From: Bryobacterales bacterium | GTDB lineage: Bacteria > Acidobacteriota > Terriglobia > Bryobacterales > Bryobacteraceae | Length of the DNA: 64,000 bases | Assembly (NCBI GenBank): GCA_026954325.1 | Contig: JAIXKK010000183.1 | Coordinates: forward strand, 1 to 64,000 | Direction of reading: 5' to 3' | Part shown: positions 44,218 to 53,411 of the stretch, in pieces | Position numbering within the stretch: position 1 is the stretch's first letter | How the letters are laid out: each line of letters opens with the position of its first letter | The notes under the pieces: model-generated | Database searches by the model: none | Seen by the model: the letters and a program-made list of their open reading frames with translations, nothing else | Told to the model about the DNA's origin: nothing | Position numbers and translations under genes: made by a program

Positions 44218-46824
44218 ATGATCTTGCTTCTGCTCTTCATCCTCGGTTCCCTTTCCTTCGCACAGGCGCCCTCCTTCTCCATCGATACCGTCGCCGGATC
44301 CGACCCCGTCTCCCTGCCGGCCGCCTCGCTCCAGGATGTTCGCGGCGTCGCCGCCGGCCCCTCCGGAACCTTCTTCTTCTCCGACGCCGCGCGCCATCAG
44401 GTCTTCCGCGTCTCCACCTTGGGTGAGGTCACCGTGGTTGCCGGATCAGGCAAACCCGGCTTCTCGGGCGACGGCGGCGACGCCTCTTCCGCCGCCCTAA
44501 ACCAACCCTACGGTCTCGCCGCTGATGCGGCGGGCAATCTTTACATCGCCGACTTTCAAAACGCACGGGTCCGGCGTGTGGACGTGAAAGGCAAAATCAG
44601 CACCGTGGCTGGCGGAGGAGCCCTCGCCGTGGGAACTATCCCGGTGCTTGCCGCCGCGGCTTCTCTGAAAGCCCCGCGGAATCTCGCCGTAGACACTGCC
44701 GGCAACCTCTACATCGCTGATTTCCTCGACCACCGCGTCCTGCGCCTCGGCGCCGATGGAAACCTCACCGCGATAGCCGGGAACGGCTCTTCCGGTCCCG
44801 CTGCCGATTTCGCCGGCGCCCTTGCCGGATCACTCGCCTATCCCGCCGGCATCTTCCTCGACAGTTCCGGGCTGCTCTACATCGCCGATAGCGGCAACCA
44901 CGCCATCCGCATCGTCGCCGCCGGGCTGATGACCACGGTCCGCGTTCAAAACGCCTCGTCGTTCCTCAACCTCCCGGTCAGCGTCTGCGCCGACCCGGCG
45001 AGGAACCTCTACGTCGTCAGCAGCGGATTTGACGAAGCCGTGCGCATTACGCCCGCCGGCGTGGCCACCGTCCTCGCGGCCCATGCCCGGGACCTCGCCT
45101 TCGATGCCGCGGGCAATCTGCTCATCGCTTCCGGCACGTTGGTCCGCAAGCTGTCGCCGTCGGGAATGCTCAGCACCGTCGCCGGAGCCGGAGGGCAGTT
45201 TCGCGGGGAAGGCGTGCCCGCAACGGACGCTCTGCTCTTCGGCCCAAGCGATGTCAAAGCCGATTCCGCCGGAGCGCTGCTCATCACCGACACACAGAAT
45301 CACCGGCTGCGCCGGGTCTCGGCCGGCATCATTTCCACCATCGCGGGAAACGGAGAACCCGAGGCCCTCTCCAATCCGTGGGCGGCCGCCATTGACCGGG
45401 CGGGCAACATCTATATCGCCGATACCGGCAACCACCGCATCCGCCGCCTTTCGCCCGATGGGCAGTTGACCACCATTGCCGGTACAGGTGTGACGGGGTT
45501 CAACGGAGAAGCCGGCGACGCGCTCCGCATCCAACTCAGCTTCCCTTCAGGAGTTGCCGTCGACCCGTCCGGCCAACTGCACATCTCCGATACCGGCAAC
45601 CATCGCATCCGCCGGCTCACCGCCAACGGCTCGCTGGTCACCGTCGCCGGAACAGGGCTCAAGAATTTCTCGGGCGATGGTCTAGGCGGCCTGCTGGCCA
45701 GCTTCGATACCCCCCGCGGCATCGACTTCGACAAAAGCGGGAACCTCTACATCGCCGATTCGGGCAACCACCGCATTCGCAAGATGGCGCCCTCCGGCAT
45801 TGTCACCACCGCCGCCGGAAACGGCCAGACCTCCGTGCTCAACCTGCCCTCCGGCGTCGCCGCCGCCGATACCGCGCTCTACATCTCCGATACCGGCAAT
45901 CACCGCATCTGCCTGCTTCCCACGGGCGGCGCCCTCCAAACCATCGCCGGCGCCGGAACGCCAGGCTTCGACGGCGACAAAGGCTCCGCGCTCTCCGCCC
46001 ACTTCCAGGAACCGGCCGGCATCTCCGTCGACGCCTCCGGAAACATCTATGCCGCCGACCGCGCCAACCACCGCATTCGCAAACTGACACCCACGGCCGC
46101 CTCCCCCGAGGCTCCTCCAGCGGAGCTATCCGCAATCCGCGTTTCGAATGCGGCCACGCTCGACACGACCGCCGTCGCGCCTGGAATGCTGGTCACCATT
46201 CAAGGCGCATCCGTGGGCCCCGCCTCTCCATCGAGCGGCGTGGTGGGGTCCGCGGGAATCCTCGAAACCACGCTCGGCGGCACGGAAGTGCTCTTTGATG
46301 GAAAAGCGGCGCCCATTCTCTATGCGCAGGAAAACCTCATCAACGTCCAGGCGCCCTACCGGATCAAGGGGCAGACTTCGCTGGTCGAGGTCCGCCGCGC
46401 CGGAGCAGCCATTGCCCAGACGACGGTAAAACCGGCCCCCGTCGCCCCGGGAATCTTCACGTCCGGAGGCGGCGCCGGCCCGGCTACCGCGTTCAACGAG
46501 GATTACACCATCAACGCCGGCGCCAACCCGGCGGCGCGCGGATCCCTCGTTACGTTCTACGCCACGGGCGAAGGACTCACTGACCCGGCAAGCACGGATG
46601 GCAAACTCGCAGCCGCTCCCTATCCCGTTCCCCTTGCCCCGGTCCAGGTGACCATCGCCGGCCAGCCCGCGGAATTGATCTCCCTCGCCGCGGGCGCCAC
46701 CAGCCCCGGTGTCCTGCAACTCACCGTGCGCATCCCCGCGCAGGCGGCGTCAGGCGCACAGCCGCTCCTCCTCACGGTGGGTGGAACCGCTTCGCAGGCG
46801 AACGTGACGCTGTGTATCAGGTAA
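44218..46824 (+). CDS. Secreted NHL-repeat protein with Solibacter-type C-terminal domain (TIGR03437)
   Basis: 868 residues, signal peptide MILLLLFILGSLSFA. From about 30 to 620 run ten or more NHL-type beta-propeller repeats of the form NLYIADSGNHRIR. The C-terminal 230 residues carry the TIGR03437 domain: RVSNAATLD, APGMLVTIQGASVGP, YAQENLINVQAPY, GSLVTFYATGEGL. That domain is abundant in Solibacter-like acidobacteria and marks the lineage. Extracellular scaffold or binding role; the ligand is unknown. It ends 8 bases into the next convergent gene. Confidence 0.92.
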   Translation: MILLLLFILGSLSFAQAPSFSIDTVAGSDPVSLPAASLQDVRGVAAGPSGTFFFSDAARHQVFRVSTLGEVTVVAGSGKPGFSGDGGDASSAALNQPYGLAADAAGNLYIADFQNARVRRVDVKGKISTVAGGGALAVGTIPVLAAAASLKAPRNLAVDTAGNLYIADFLDHRVLRLGADGNLTAIAGNGSSGPAADFAGALAGSLAYPAGIFLDSSGLLYIADSGNHAIRIVAAGLMTTVRVQNASSFLNLPVSVCADPARNLYVVSSGFDEAVRITPAGVATVLAAHARDLAFDAAGNLLIASGTLVRKLSPSGMLSTVAGAGGQFRGEGVPATDALLFGPSDVKADSAGALLITDTQNHRLRRVSAGIISTIAGNGEPEALSNPWAAAIDRAGNIYIADTGNHRIRRLSPDGQLTTIAGTGVTGFNGEAGDALRIQLSFPSGVAVDPSGQLHISDTGNHRIRRLTANGSLVTVAGTGLKNFSGDGLGGLLASFDTPRGIDFDKSGNLYIADSGNHRIRKMAPSGIVTTAAGNGQTSVLNLPSGVAAADTALYISDTGNHRICLLPTGGALQTIAGAGTPGFDGDKGSALSAHFQEPAGISVDASGNIYAADRANHRIRKLTPTAASPEAPPAELSAIRVSNAATLDTTAVAPGMLVTIQGASVGPASPSSGVVGSAGILETTLGGTEVLFDGKAAPILYAQENLINVQAPYRIKGQTSLVEVRRAGAAIAQTTVKPAPVAPGIFTSGGGAGPATAFNEDYTINAGANPAARGSLVTFYATGEGLTDPASTDGKLAAAPYPVPLAPVQVTIAGQPAELISLAAGATSPGVLQLTVRIPAQAASGAQPLLLTVGGTASQANVTLCIR

Positions 46825-47272
46825 GGGGAACGGGCTGCCGCTCCCAGACCCGCCGCGGGACCCCCCGGTCGCGATCCTTCACGCGGTCATAGAGGTGCAA
46901 CTCATTCACCGTCCCCAAAGACTGGTTGTACAAGCTCACCAGCCCCAGCCCTTCGCGCAGGTCCTCTTCGAAGTTGTGCAGCGCGTGCAAATGAGCGGCC
47001 GTCGCCGGAGCGCGCTTGCCGCCTGGCGTCACCCAGAACTTCTGATATCCGCCATCGCACAACAGGGCGATCTCCGCGCCTAGCAGCACCCCGGCCTTGG
47101 AGACGTGCGGCGGCGCGCCGGCTGCCTTTTCCGTCACCACCGCGGCGCATCCGCCCCGGCTCACGAGCATCCCGCCGCCGGTCTCCGGCCGCGCCGTGAA
47201 ACCCTGCTTGCGAAGCCCGTCCATCAATTCGGAAAAGGCGGGCGCTTGCGGCTTTTCGTGGCGAAAGAACAT
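46817..47272 (-). CDS. Conserved hypothetical protein, cytoplasmic
   Basis: 151 residues. The sequence is compact alpha/beta with a conserved-looking middle (GAEIALLCDGGYQKFW, TAAHLHALHNFEEDL) and no signal, membrane segment or recognisable motif. I do not know the family. The ATG has GAGGA 4 bases upstream and TACAAT 8 bases upstream on the minus strand. It overlaps the 3' end of the NHL gene by 8 bases and lies opposite glpK. Confidence 0.7.
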   Translation of the reverse strand: MFFRHEKPQAPAFSELMDGLRKQGFTARPETGGGMLVSRGGCAAVVTEKAAGAPPHVSKAGVLLGAEIALLCDGGYQKFWVTPGGKRAPATAAHLHALHNFEEDLREGLGLVSLYNQSLGTVNELHLYDRVKDRDRGVPRRVWERQPVPLT

Positions 47273-47313
47273 AAGTCCTCATTGTAACTTGGGGAACCTC
47301 TCGCGGGCTATGT

Positions 47314-47319
47314 TAGGAT
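47314..47319 (+). promoter_or_regulatory. -10-like element close to the glpK start
   Basis: TAGGAT stands 6 bases before the GTG and follows an overlapping TATGTT. The -35 is poor (TTGGGG, 19-base spacer), so this is weak evidence on its own. Confidence 0.3.
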
Positions 47320-47325
47320 GCCAGG

Positions 47326-48798
47326 GTGCCTTATCTGATTGCCCTGGACGAGGGAACCACCAGCGCCCGAACCGTTCTCTACAACGAGCGCGGAGAGAGG
47401 CTCGCCATGGAGTCGCGCCCCATCGACAGCGTCTATCCGCACCCGGGCTGGGTGGAGCAGGACCCCATGCAGATCTGGAGCGCGCAGATGGAATCGGCGC
47501 GCGCCGTGTTGGACCGCACGGGCATTCCCGCTTCCGCCGCCGCAGGCATCGGCATCACCAACCAGCGCGAGACCACCATCGTCTGGGACCGCGCCACCGG
47601 AAAGCCCGTCTCCCCCGCCATCGTCTGGCAATGCCGCCGCACCGCGGAAACCTGCGCGAAGCTGGCGGCCTCGCACGGCGCAATGATCACCGCCAAAACC
47701 GGATTGGTGGTGGACGCCTACTTCTCGGGCAGCAAGATCCACTGGATTCTCGAGAACATTCCGTCCGCCCGCGAGCGCGCGCGCAACGGGGATCTGCTCT
47801 TTGGCAACGTCGACACCTGGCTCATCTGGAAGCTCACCAACGGCGCCGTCCACGTCACCGACCCTTCCAATGCCTCCCGCACCATGCTGTTCAACATCGA
47901 AACAGGCGGTTGGGACGACGATCTGCTCTCGCTGCTCGACGTCCCTCGATCGATGCTTCCACGCGTGGTTTCATCCAGTTCCTTCATTGCTCACGCCGCC
48001 TCCGAACATCTCGGCGCCGATGTCCCCGTGACAGGCATTGCCGGCGATCAGCAAGCCGCCCTCTTCGGCCAGGCCTGCTTCCGTCCGGGTCTTTCGAAGA
48101 ACACGTACGGCACGGGATGCTTCTGCCTGCTCCACACCGGCGCGACTCGCCCGGTTTCCCGGAACCGCATGCTCGCCACGCGCGCCGCGCAGGTGGACGG
48201 ACCGCAGTTCGCCATGGAAGGGGCCGTTTTCATCGCCGGAGCCGCCGTGCAATGGCTCCGCGACAAGATGGGCCTCATTGCCCAGGCCTCGGAATCGGAG
48301 GCGATCGCCTCCTCGGTCTCCGGCAACGCCGGCGTCTATCTGGTCCCCGCCTTCGTCGGGCTCGGCGCTCCCCACTGGGATCCCGCCGCCCGCGGAACCA
48401 TCACCGGCATCACGGCCGGCGCCACCAGCGCCCACATCGTTCGCGCCACGCTCGAGAGCATTGCCTATCAGACCCGCGAGATCCTCGAAGCCATGGAATC
48501 CGACAGCGGGGAGCGGCTGGCCGAGCTCCGCGTCGATGGCGGCGCCACCGCCAATAACTTCCTCATGCAGTTCCAGGCCGATATCCTCGGCGCGCGCATC
48601 GTCCGTCCGGCCGATGTCGAAACCACCGCGCTCGGGGCGGCTTATCTCGCCGGTCTCGCCGCCGGCGTGTGGAAGTCCACCGCCGAACTCGAGAGCTTCT
48701 GGCGTAGCCAGCGTGTCTTTGAACCGGCAATGAGCGAACAGGAGCGCGATCGGCTGTGGGAGGGGTGGAACACCGCGGTCCGCAAGTGCCGCGCCTGA
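47326..48798 (+). CDS. glpK: Glycerol kinase
   Basis: 490 residues from a GTG at 47326. The FGGY kinase blocks are all present: ALDEGTTSART, GITNQRETTIVWDR, the substrate loop DPSNASRTMLFN and the later GGATANNFLMQ. Length is normal for GlpK. It phosphorylates glycerol to glycerol-3-phosphate with ATP. No glpF or glpD is adjacent, so it is a single gene; control is not evident beyond a -10-like site just before the start. Confidence 0.95.
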   Translation: MPYLIALDEGTTSARTVLYNERGERLAMESRPIDSVYPHPGWVEQDPMQIWSAQMESARAVLDRTGIPASAAAGIGITNQRETTIVWDRATGKPVSPAIVWQCRRTAETCAKLAASHGAMITAKTGLVVDAYFSGSKIHWILENIPSARERARNGDLLFGNVDTWLIWKLTNGAVHVTDPSNASRTMLFNIETGGWDDDLLSLLDVPRSMLPRVVSSSSFIAHAASEHLGADVPVTGIAGDQQAALFGQACFRPGLSKNTYGTGCFCLLHTGATRPVSRNRMLATRAAQVDGPQFAMEGAVFIAGAAVQWLRDKMGLIAQASESEAIASSVSGNAGVYLVPAFVGLGAPHWDPAARGTITGITAGATSAHIVRATLESIAYQTREILEAMESDSGERLAELRVDGGATANNFLMQFQADILGARIVRPADVETTALGAAYLAGLAAGVWKSTAELESFWRSQRVFEPAMSEQERDRLWEGWNTAVRKCRA

Positions 48799-49070
48799 CG
48801 GTCCATTCGCGGTTCAATCGCCGGAATGAATGGGCAATACAATCGCCGGCGTGCGAAGATTCATGGTCCTACTCCCTGAAATTCACGCGGAGATGGTTGT
48901 CGTACCCATGGACGCGCCTTGCATCGGCGGGGCCGTTCTTTCCGCCGGCGCCAACCGGTGCGCCAACACGTTCTTTGCCGTGGTGAAGGGTTGCTGTTGT
49001 GGACATTCACCCGGAAACGCGAAAGCCGCGTCCCAAAGAGATCAGTCGAGAAACTCACCCGCGGGGGGCA
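48799..49070. other. Unresolved gap between glpK and sthA
   Basis: No convincing gene. TACAAT (48838-48843) lies 7 bases before a GTG that opens a 86-residue frame (MRRFMVLLPE...). The start looks like a membrane or signal sequence but the rest loses any such pattern and has a run of Cys (KGCCCG). It could be the start of a decayed gene. Nothing seen on the minus strand. Confidence 0.3.
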
Positions 49071-50486
49071 TCAGTCCGCTCCACCGTCTTTGTTCAAATT
49101 GTGCAGCGTGAGGAGCGCGTTGTGGGTGGCATCCTTGTACAGATCGCCGAGGGTGGGGTAGTTGAAGCAGGCGCGGGAAAGCAGATCCGCGCCGTTGCCG
49201 GTGAGCATCACCATCATGCCCGTGTGAACGACCTCCGACGCCCGTTCGCCGATGACGTGTACGCCAAGCAGTTTCATATCCTCCCGCCGGAAGAGCAACT
49301 TCAGGAAGCCGTAGTCATCGCCCATGATCTCCCCGCGCGCATTGTTCCGGTAGCGGGCCTTGCCGGTGAGGTAGTCGATGTTCTTCTCCTTCAGCGACTC
49401 TTCAGTTTCCCCCACGCAACTCACTTCCGGGATCGTGTAGATGCCAGTCGGCAGCAGCGGCGCCAGATCCTTCTCGAATCCGAGGTTAAAAGCGTGGCAC
49501 ATCGCGATGCGCCCCTGCGCCGCGCTGGTCGCCGAGAGCGCCGGAAACCCGATGACATCGCCCGCCGCGTAGATGTGCGGGACATTCGTCTGGTAGTGGA
49601 CGTTCACCGGGATCAGTCCGCGCTTGCCGGTTGTCACTCCCGCGGCCTCGAGGTTCAAATGTCCGGTATTGCTGGTGCGGCCCGCCGAGATCAGCACCTG
49701 GTCGGCAATCACGCTGTGCCCCGGCTCGCATGTCACCTTCACCTGTCCGTCGTCCGTAATGGGACAGCCCGTGACCTGTTCGTTCTTGTGAAATTGAATT
49801 CCCAGGTTCTCGATCGCCTCCTCGAGGGATTGCGATACCTCCTTGTCGAGGAACGGCAGCAGGCTATCGCGCCCGTCAATCAGGTGCACCTCGCAGGCCA
49901 GCGCCGCAAACGTGCAGGCATACTCGCAGCCGATCACGCCGGCGCCCACCACCGCCAGAACCTTGGGCAACCTCTCGATGGTCAGCAACTCATCGGAGTC
50001 ATGAATCCGGCCGTCGGTGAAATCAAATTCCGGCGGATGATAGGGTGTCGATCCCGTGGCAATGAGTATCTTTTCCGCTTCGAGGATCGTATCGGCGGAG
50101 GCGCCGCCGGTGACGCGCACCGTATGCGGATCGACAAACGCTCCCTTGCCGCGGAACAGTTCCACGTTCACGCGGTCCAGGCGGCGCCGCACGCGCACGC
50201 GTTCGCCTTCCTTGACGTGCTCTTCGTGGTACATGAAGTCGCGGATGGTCGCCTCGCGCCTCAGCGACAAATCGACGCCATAGAGATCGCGAGCACGCAA
50301 ACCGGAGAGCGCCAGGGCTGTCTCGCGCAGAGTCTTACTAGGCAGTGTTCCCGTATTTGTCGATGCGCCGCCCAGTACGGGTTCCCTCTCGATCACCGCC
50401 ACTTTCCTGCCGGTGATGGCTGCCGTGGAGGCTCCCTTTTCTCCCGCCGGGCCAGAACCGAGAACTACCAGATCATATTTGGGCAT
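49071..50486 (-). CDS. sthA: Soluble pyridine nucleotide transhydrogenase
   Basis: 471 residues, flavoprotein disulfide-reductase fold. FAD-binding GSGPAGEKGA, an NAD-binding GAGVIGCEY block and the C-terminal dimer domain are typical. The disulfide position reads GGASTNTGTLPSKTLRE, with no Cys pair, which distinguishes SthA from true disulfide reductases. It equilibrates NADH and NADPH. It is divergent from the small basic gene at 50559. Confidence 0.92.
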   Translation of the reverse strand: MPKYDLVVLGSGPAGEKGASTAAITGRKVAVIEREPVLGGASTNTGTLPSKTLRETALALSGLRARDLYGVDLSLRREATIRDFMYHEEHVKEGERVRVRRRLDRVNVELFRGKGAFVDPHTVRVTGGASADTILEAEKILIATGSTPYHPPEFDFTDGRIHDSDELLTIERLPKVLAVVGAGVIGCEYACTFAALACEVHLIDGRDSLLPFLDKEVSQSLEEAIENLGIQFHKNEQVTGCPITDDGQVKVTCEPGHSVIADQVLISAGRTSNTGHLNLEAAGVTTGKRGLIPVNVHYQTNVPHIYAAGDVIGFPALSATSAAQGRIAMCHAFNLGFEKDLAPLLPTGIYTIPEVSCVGETEESLKEKNIDYLTGKARYRNNARGEIMGDDYGFLKLLFRREDMKLLGVHVIGERASEVVHTGMMVMLTGNGADLLSRACFNYPTLGDLYKDATHNALLTLHNLNKDGGAD

Positions 50487-50558
50487 CTCGTCTTTTCATG
50501 ATATCGCCCAAACCGCGATCGGCGTCCGTTACACTGAAAGCGGCGCGGGAGGATTCGT

Positions 50559-50690
50559 ATGGATAAAGTACGTCATCCGCAAGTGATCCGGCCCTGGAAG
50601 GTGGAACGGACGAAGATTCTCAATCCGCGCCGGGGGCATCCCGCAAAACTCAGTTCGGTTCCGCGCAAAGCGCCCAAGCGGGGCAAGTGA
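50559..50690 (+). CDS. Small, strongly basic 43-residue protein (unknown)
   Basis: An ATG with a strong ribosome site (GGGAGGA, 6 bases upstream) opens 43 codons ending at TGA 50688-50690. The product starts MDKVRHPQVIRPWKVERTK and continues with PRRGHP and a tail PRKAPKRGK; about 14 of 43 residues are Lys or Arg and Asp/Glu are rare. It lies between divergent sthA and convergent MFS gene, so it has its own unit. Such peptides could bind nucleic acid or ribosome; no family is known to me. Confidence 0.6.
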   Translation: MDKVRHPQVIRPWKVERTKILNPRRGHPAKLSSVPRKAPKRGK

Positions 50691-50709
50691 ATCGCCGGGC
50701 GAGTTGCCT

Positions 50710-52026
50710 TCAGTCGCCGGAGATGTCCTTGTTGGTGTAGTCCTCGAGCATCGCGGTGGCGGCAAGGGAAATCAGCGAGCACGCAAGAATGAAAATCGTG
50801 ATCGGCGCAGCGGAGTGGTAGCGGCTGAGCAATGCGGCCGCGATGAGCGGCGCCGGGCCACCCGCGATCAGCGACGAAAGCTGATAGCCGAGCGACGCGC
50901 CGCTGTAGCGCAGACGCCCCGGAAAAGACTCCGCGATCAGCGCCGCTTGAGGGCCGTACATCATGTCATGCGGGATCAGCGAGAGCACAATGGCGACAGC
51001 CACCAGACCGGCTACCCTCGTATCGAGCAGAGCGAAATACGCGAAGCCATAGACTCCGGTGAGGGCCGCGCCGGCCATATACACTTTCTTACGCCCAAGA
51101 CGGTCGGACAGGTGCCCGAAGAGCGGAATGGATAGGAACGAGAGCATCGCGGCGCCGAGCACCGCCGTGAGGAGAAAGTCGCGGCTGAGATGCAGCATGC
51201 CGGTGCCGTAAGCGAACACGAAGGCGGTGAACAGGTAGAATGGCGCCTGTTCGGCCATGCGGCAAAGAGCCGTGAGGAGGATCTCCCTCGGATGACTCCG
51301 GAGCACGGCCGCGACGGGCGCGCGTTCCACTCTGCGCTCGGCAACCAGCCGGACGAACACCGGCGTTTCCAGAATCCCCAACCGGATGTACAGCCCGACT
51401 GCGATCAAAACAATGCTCAGCAAAAAAGGGATGCGCCACCCCCACGTCAGAAATTGATCGCCGGAGATCGCGCTCGCCCCCAATACGGCGAGATTCGCCA
51501 GAAACAGACCGGCCGGCACGCCGAATTGAGGCCACGAGGCAATGAAGCCGCGATGCTGGTTCGATCGCGCCCACTCCATCGAAAGAAGCACCGATCCGCC
51601 CCACTCACCCCCCACGCCAATCCCCTGAATGAAGCGCAGGAAGGTGAGGAGGACCGCTCCCCAGATCCCGATGCGATCATAGCCCGGAACCAGGGCCACC
51701 AGGAATGTGGCCACCCCCATCAAGAGCAGCGTCGCGATCAACGCGGCTTTTCGCCCCAACCGGTCGCCATAGTGTCCGAAGATCGCGGCGCCGATCGGCC
51801 TGGCAAGAAATCCGACGGCGTACACGCCAAAAGCTTCGAGCGTGCCGACAAACGGATCGGACTGCGGAAAATAGAGGCGGGCAAACACCAGGCCGGTAAT
51901 CGTGCTGTAGAGAAAGAAGTCGTACCACTCGATGGCCGTTCCAATTCCGCCGGCCACCACCGCGCGCCGGAGTTGGCGGCGGTGCTCCGCCTCATCCAGG
52001 ATGCCGGTCTCTTGACTGCTTGCCAT
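50710..52026 (-). CDS. MFS transporter, metabolite:H+ symporter (MHS) type
   Basis: 438 residues with twelve predicted membrane segments. The MHS signature blocks are present: GTAIEWYDFFLYSTITG near the N-terminus, GHYGDRLGRK between helices 2 and 3, and QGIGVGGEWGGSVLL. MHS proteins take up organic acids (citrate, 2-oxoglutarate, shikimate, proline). Substrate unknown. The ATG has TAGACT 6 bases upstream (52033-52038) and overlaps the end of the frameshifted small gene behind it. Confidence 0.9.
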   Translation of the reverse strand: MASSQETGILDEAEHRRQLRRAVVAGGIGTAIEWYDFFLYSTITGLVFARLYFPQSDPFVGTLEAFGVYAVGFLARPIGAAIFGHYGDRLGRKAALIATLLLMGVATFLVALVPGYDRIGIWGAVLLTFLRFIQGIGVGGEWGGSVLLSMEWARSNQHRGFIASWPQFGVPAGLFLANLAVLGASAISGDQFLTWGWRIPFLLSIVLIAVGLYIRLGILETPVFVRLVAERRVERAPVAAVLRSHPREILLTALCRMAEQAPFYLFTAFVFAYGTGMLHLSRDFLLTAVLGAAMLSFLSIPLFGHLSDRLGRKKVYMAGAALTGVYGFAYFALLDTRVAGLVAVAIVLSLIPHDMMYGPQAALIAESFPGRLRYSGASLGYQLSSLIAGGPAPLIAAALLSRYHSAAPITIFILACSLISLAATAMLEDYTNKDISGD

Positions 52027-52030
52027 CCTG

Positions 52031-52265
52031 CTAGTCTACGCGGAAACGGACCCGGGCTACTTTGCCGGCGGGCATCCGGAACGGCTTCGCCAATCGGATG
52101 GTCCGGTCGAGCTTGGGATACCAGCCTTGAGGAGCAAACTCATCCCCGTGGAGATAACATTGAGCAGTTGCTTCCTCGCTGCCATCGGTGAAGGTGAGCA
52201 GCCAACTTCCCGGGAATGCGGTATCGGGACTCGTGGGATTTCCAGCCCTCCTTCGTACGCGTCAT
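52031..52265 (-). pseudogene. Frameshifted small gene of unknown family
   Basis: An ATG at 52265 with ribosome site GGGAGGG starts MTRTKEGWKSHESRYRIPG. After GGG (near 52206) the frame fails, but shifting by one base gives a long well-coded frame: GSWLLTFTDGSEEATAQCYL, then HGDEFAPQGWYPKL and a tail KVARVRFRVD before TAG 52031. Removing one A from GGGAAG would join both parts into a 77-residue protein. It may be a real mutation, an assembly error or, less likely, a programmed shift. It is not known to me. Confidence 0.6.
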
Positions 52266-52318
52266 ACCCTCCCGATCCCCTCACCAGACTCGTCCTTGAC
52301 CGCAGCCGCGGACGACAG

Positions 52319-52324
52319 TACAAT
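52319..52324 (+). promoter_or_regulatory. -10-like element before the beta-propeller gene
   Basis: TACAAT (5 of 6) lies 6 bases before the ATG at 52331 without a ribosome site between them. Confidence 0.4.
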
Positions 52325-52330
52325 TCCGCC

Positions 52331-53407
52331 ATGCGAAGAACAGCCCTCCTCCTCGTGACTCTTCTCTTTCTGGCTATCGTTGTTTCCGCCCAGCCGGGAA
52401 CAAAGCGATACCTCTACCTCGGCATGCCGGATGGCGCGCAGGAGGAAGGCCGTTCGGAGCCTCCCGGTATTCTGGTTTTCGACATCGACAACGGCCATAA
52501 ACTGGTCCGGCGTATCAGGATTCCCATTTTTGCGGAAGGACTTCGAGGGTTCGCCGGGAATCTCGGGACGCATCGCGTCTATTACTCCACCACGAATCAT
52601 CGTCTGGGCGCGTTCGACCTTGAGACTGAAAAGGTGGCCTGGGAAAAGACCTATGACGCCGGCTGCGACCGTTCCGCCATCACCATGGACGGTAAGAAGA
52701 TCTATGTTCCCACCGGCTGGTGGTATTCGGGTGAAGACAGCGGTGTCCTCATTGCCAATGCGGAGAACGGCGAAATCATCAAGCGCATCCATGTCGGACC
52801 GCAGGCCCACAACAGCATCGTGAGTCTTGACGGCCGCCGCATGTATCTATGCACGAGAACGATGTTATCCATCTTCGATACGGCTACGGATCGCCTGATC
52901 CGGCAGATCAAGGATGTCGGCGAGCGAGGCATCTTTCCTTACACGATGGACAGCCGGCAGCGCATCGGCTACATCTGCCTCGGCGATCATGTCGGTTTTG
53001 ACATCGTCAATTTGCAGACGGGCAAGGTATTGCAGCGCGTCCTGGCGGGAGATGCGCCAATCGCCCACCGCACGCACGGCGCGGCGCTGACCCCGGATGA
53101 GCGGGAGTTGTGGATCAGCGATCAGGTGGGCAGGAAACTGTTCATTTTCGATGCCACGAAGATGCCCCCCGCGCCCGAGGGCCACATCGAGTTGTCCCAG
53201 GGAGGTCACGGGTGGGTCACGTTCAGTCTCGACGGCAGGTATGCATGGACGCACACGCCCGACGTCTTCGATGCCAGGACCAGGAAACTTGTGGCGACCT
53301 TGCGGGATGAACGGAAGCCGGTGAGCGGTTCGAAATTTATCGAAATCCATTTTCGTGAAGGCAAGGTGGTTCAGGTAGGGAACGAATTCGGACTGGGACG
53401 CAAGTAA
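52331..53407 (+). CDS. Secreted YVTN-type beta-propeller protein
   Basis: 358 residues with signal peptide MRRTALLLVTLLFLAIVVSA. The rest is seven or so beta-propeller repeats of YVTN type (LIANAENGEIIKRI, FDIVNLQTGKVLQRV, LFIFDATKMPPAPEG), often seen in secreted surface or sugar-related proteins. Function unknown. The frame is open far upstream but a signal peptide and -10-like element place the start here. Convergent with the cytochrome gene 5 bases beyond. Confidence 0.8.
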   Translation: MRRTALLLVTLLFLAIVVSAQPGTKRYLYLGMPDGAQEEGRSEPPGILVFDIDNGHKLVRRIRIPIFAEGLRGFAGNLGTHRVYYSTTNHRLGAFDLETEKVAWEKTYDAGCDRSAITMDGKKIYVPTGWWYSGEDSGVLIANAENGEIIKRIHVGPQAHNSIVSLDGRRMYLCTRTMLSIFDTATDRLIRQIKDVGERGIFPYTMDSRQRIGYICLGDHVGFDIVNLQTGKVLQRVLAGDAPIAHRTHGAALTPDERELWISDQVGRKLFIFDATKMPPAPEGHIELSQGGHGWVTFSLDGRYAWTHTPDVFDARTRKLVATLRDERKPVSGSKFIEIHFREGKVVQVGNEFGLGRK

Positions 53408-53411
53408 TTCG

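Noticed and set aside
44218..46200. Regular repeats that could suggest a CRISPR-like or DNA repeat array
   Set aside because: They are in-frame NHL protein repeats; the DNA copies differ at synonymous positions and there are no spacers.
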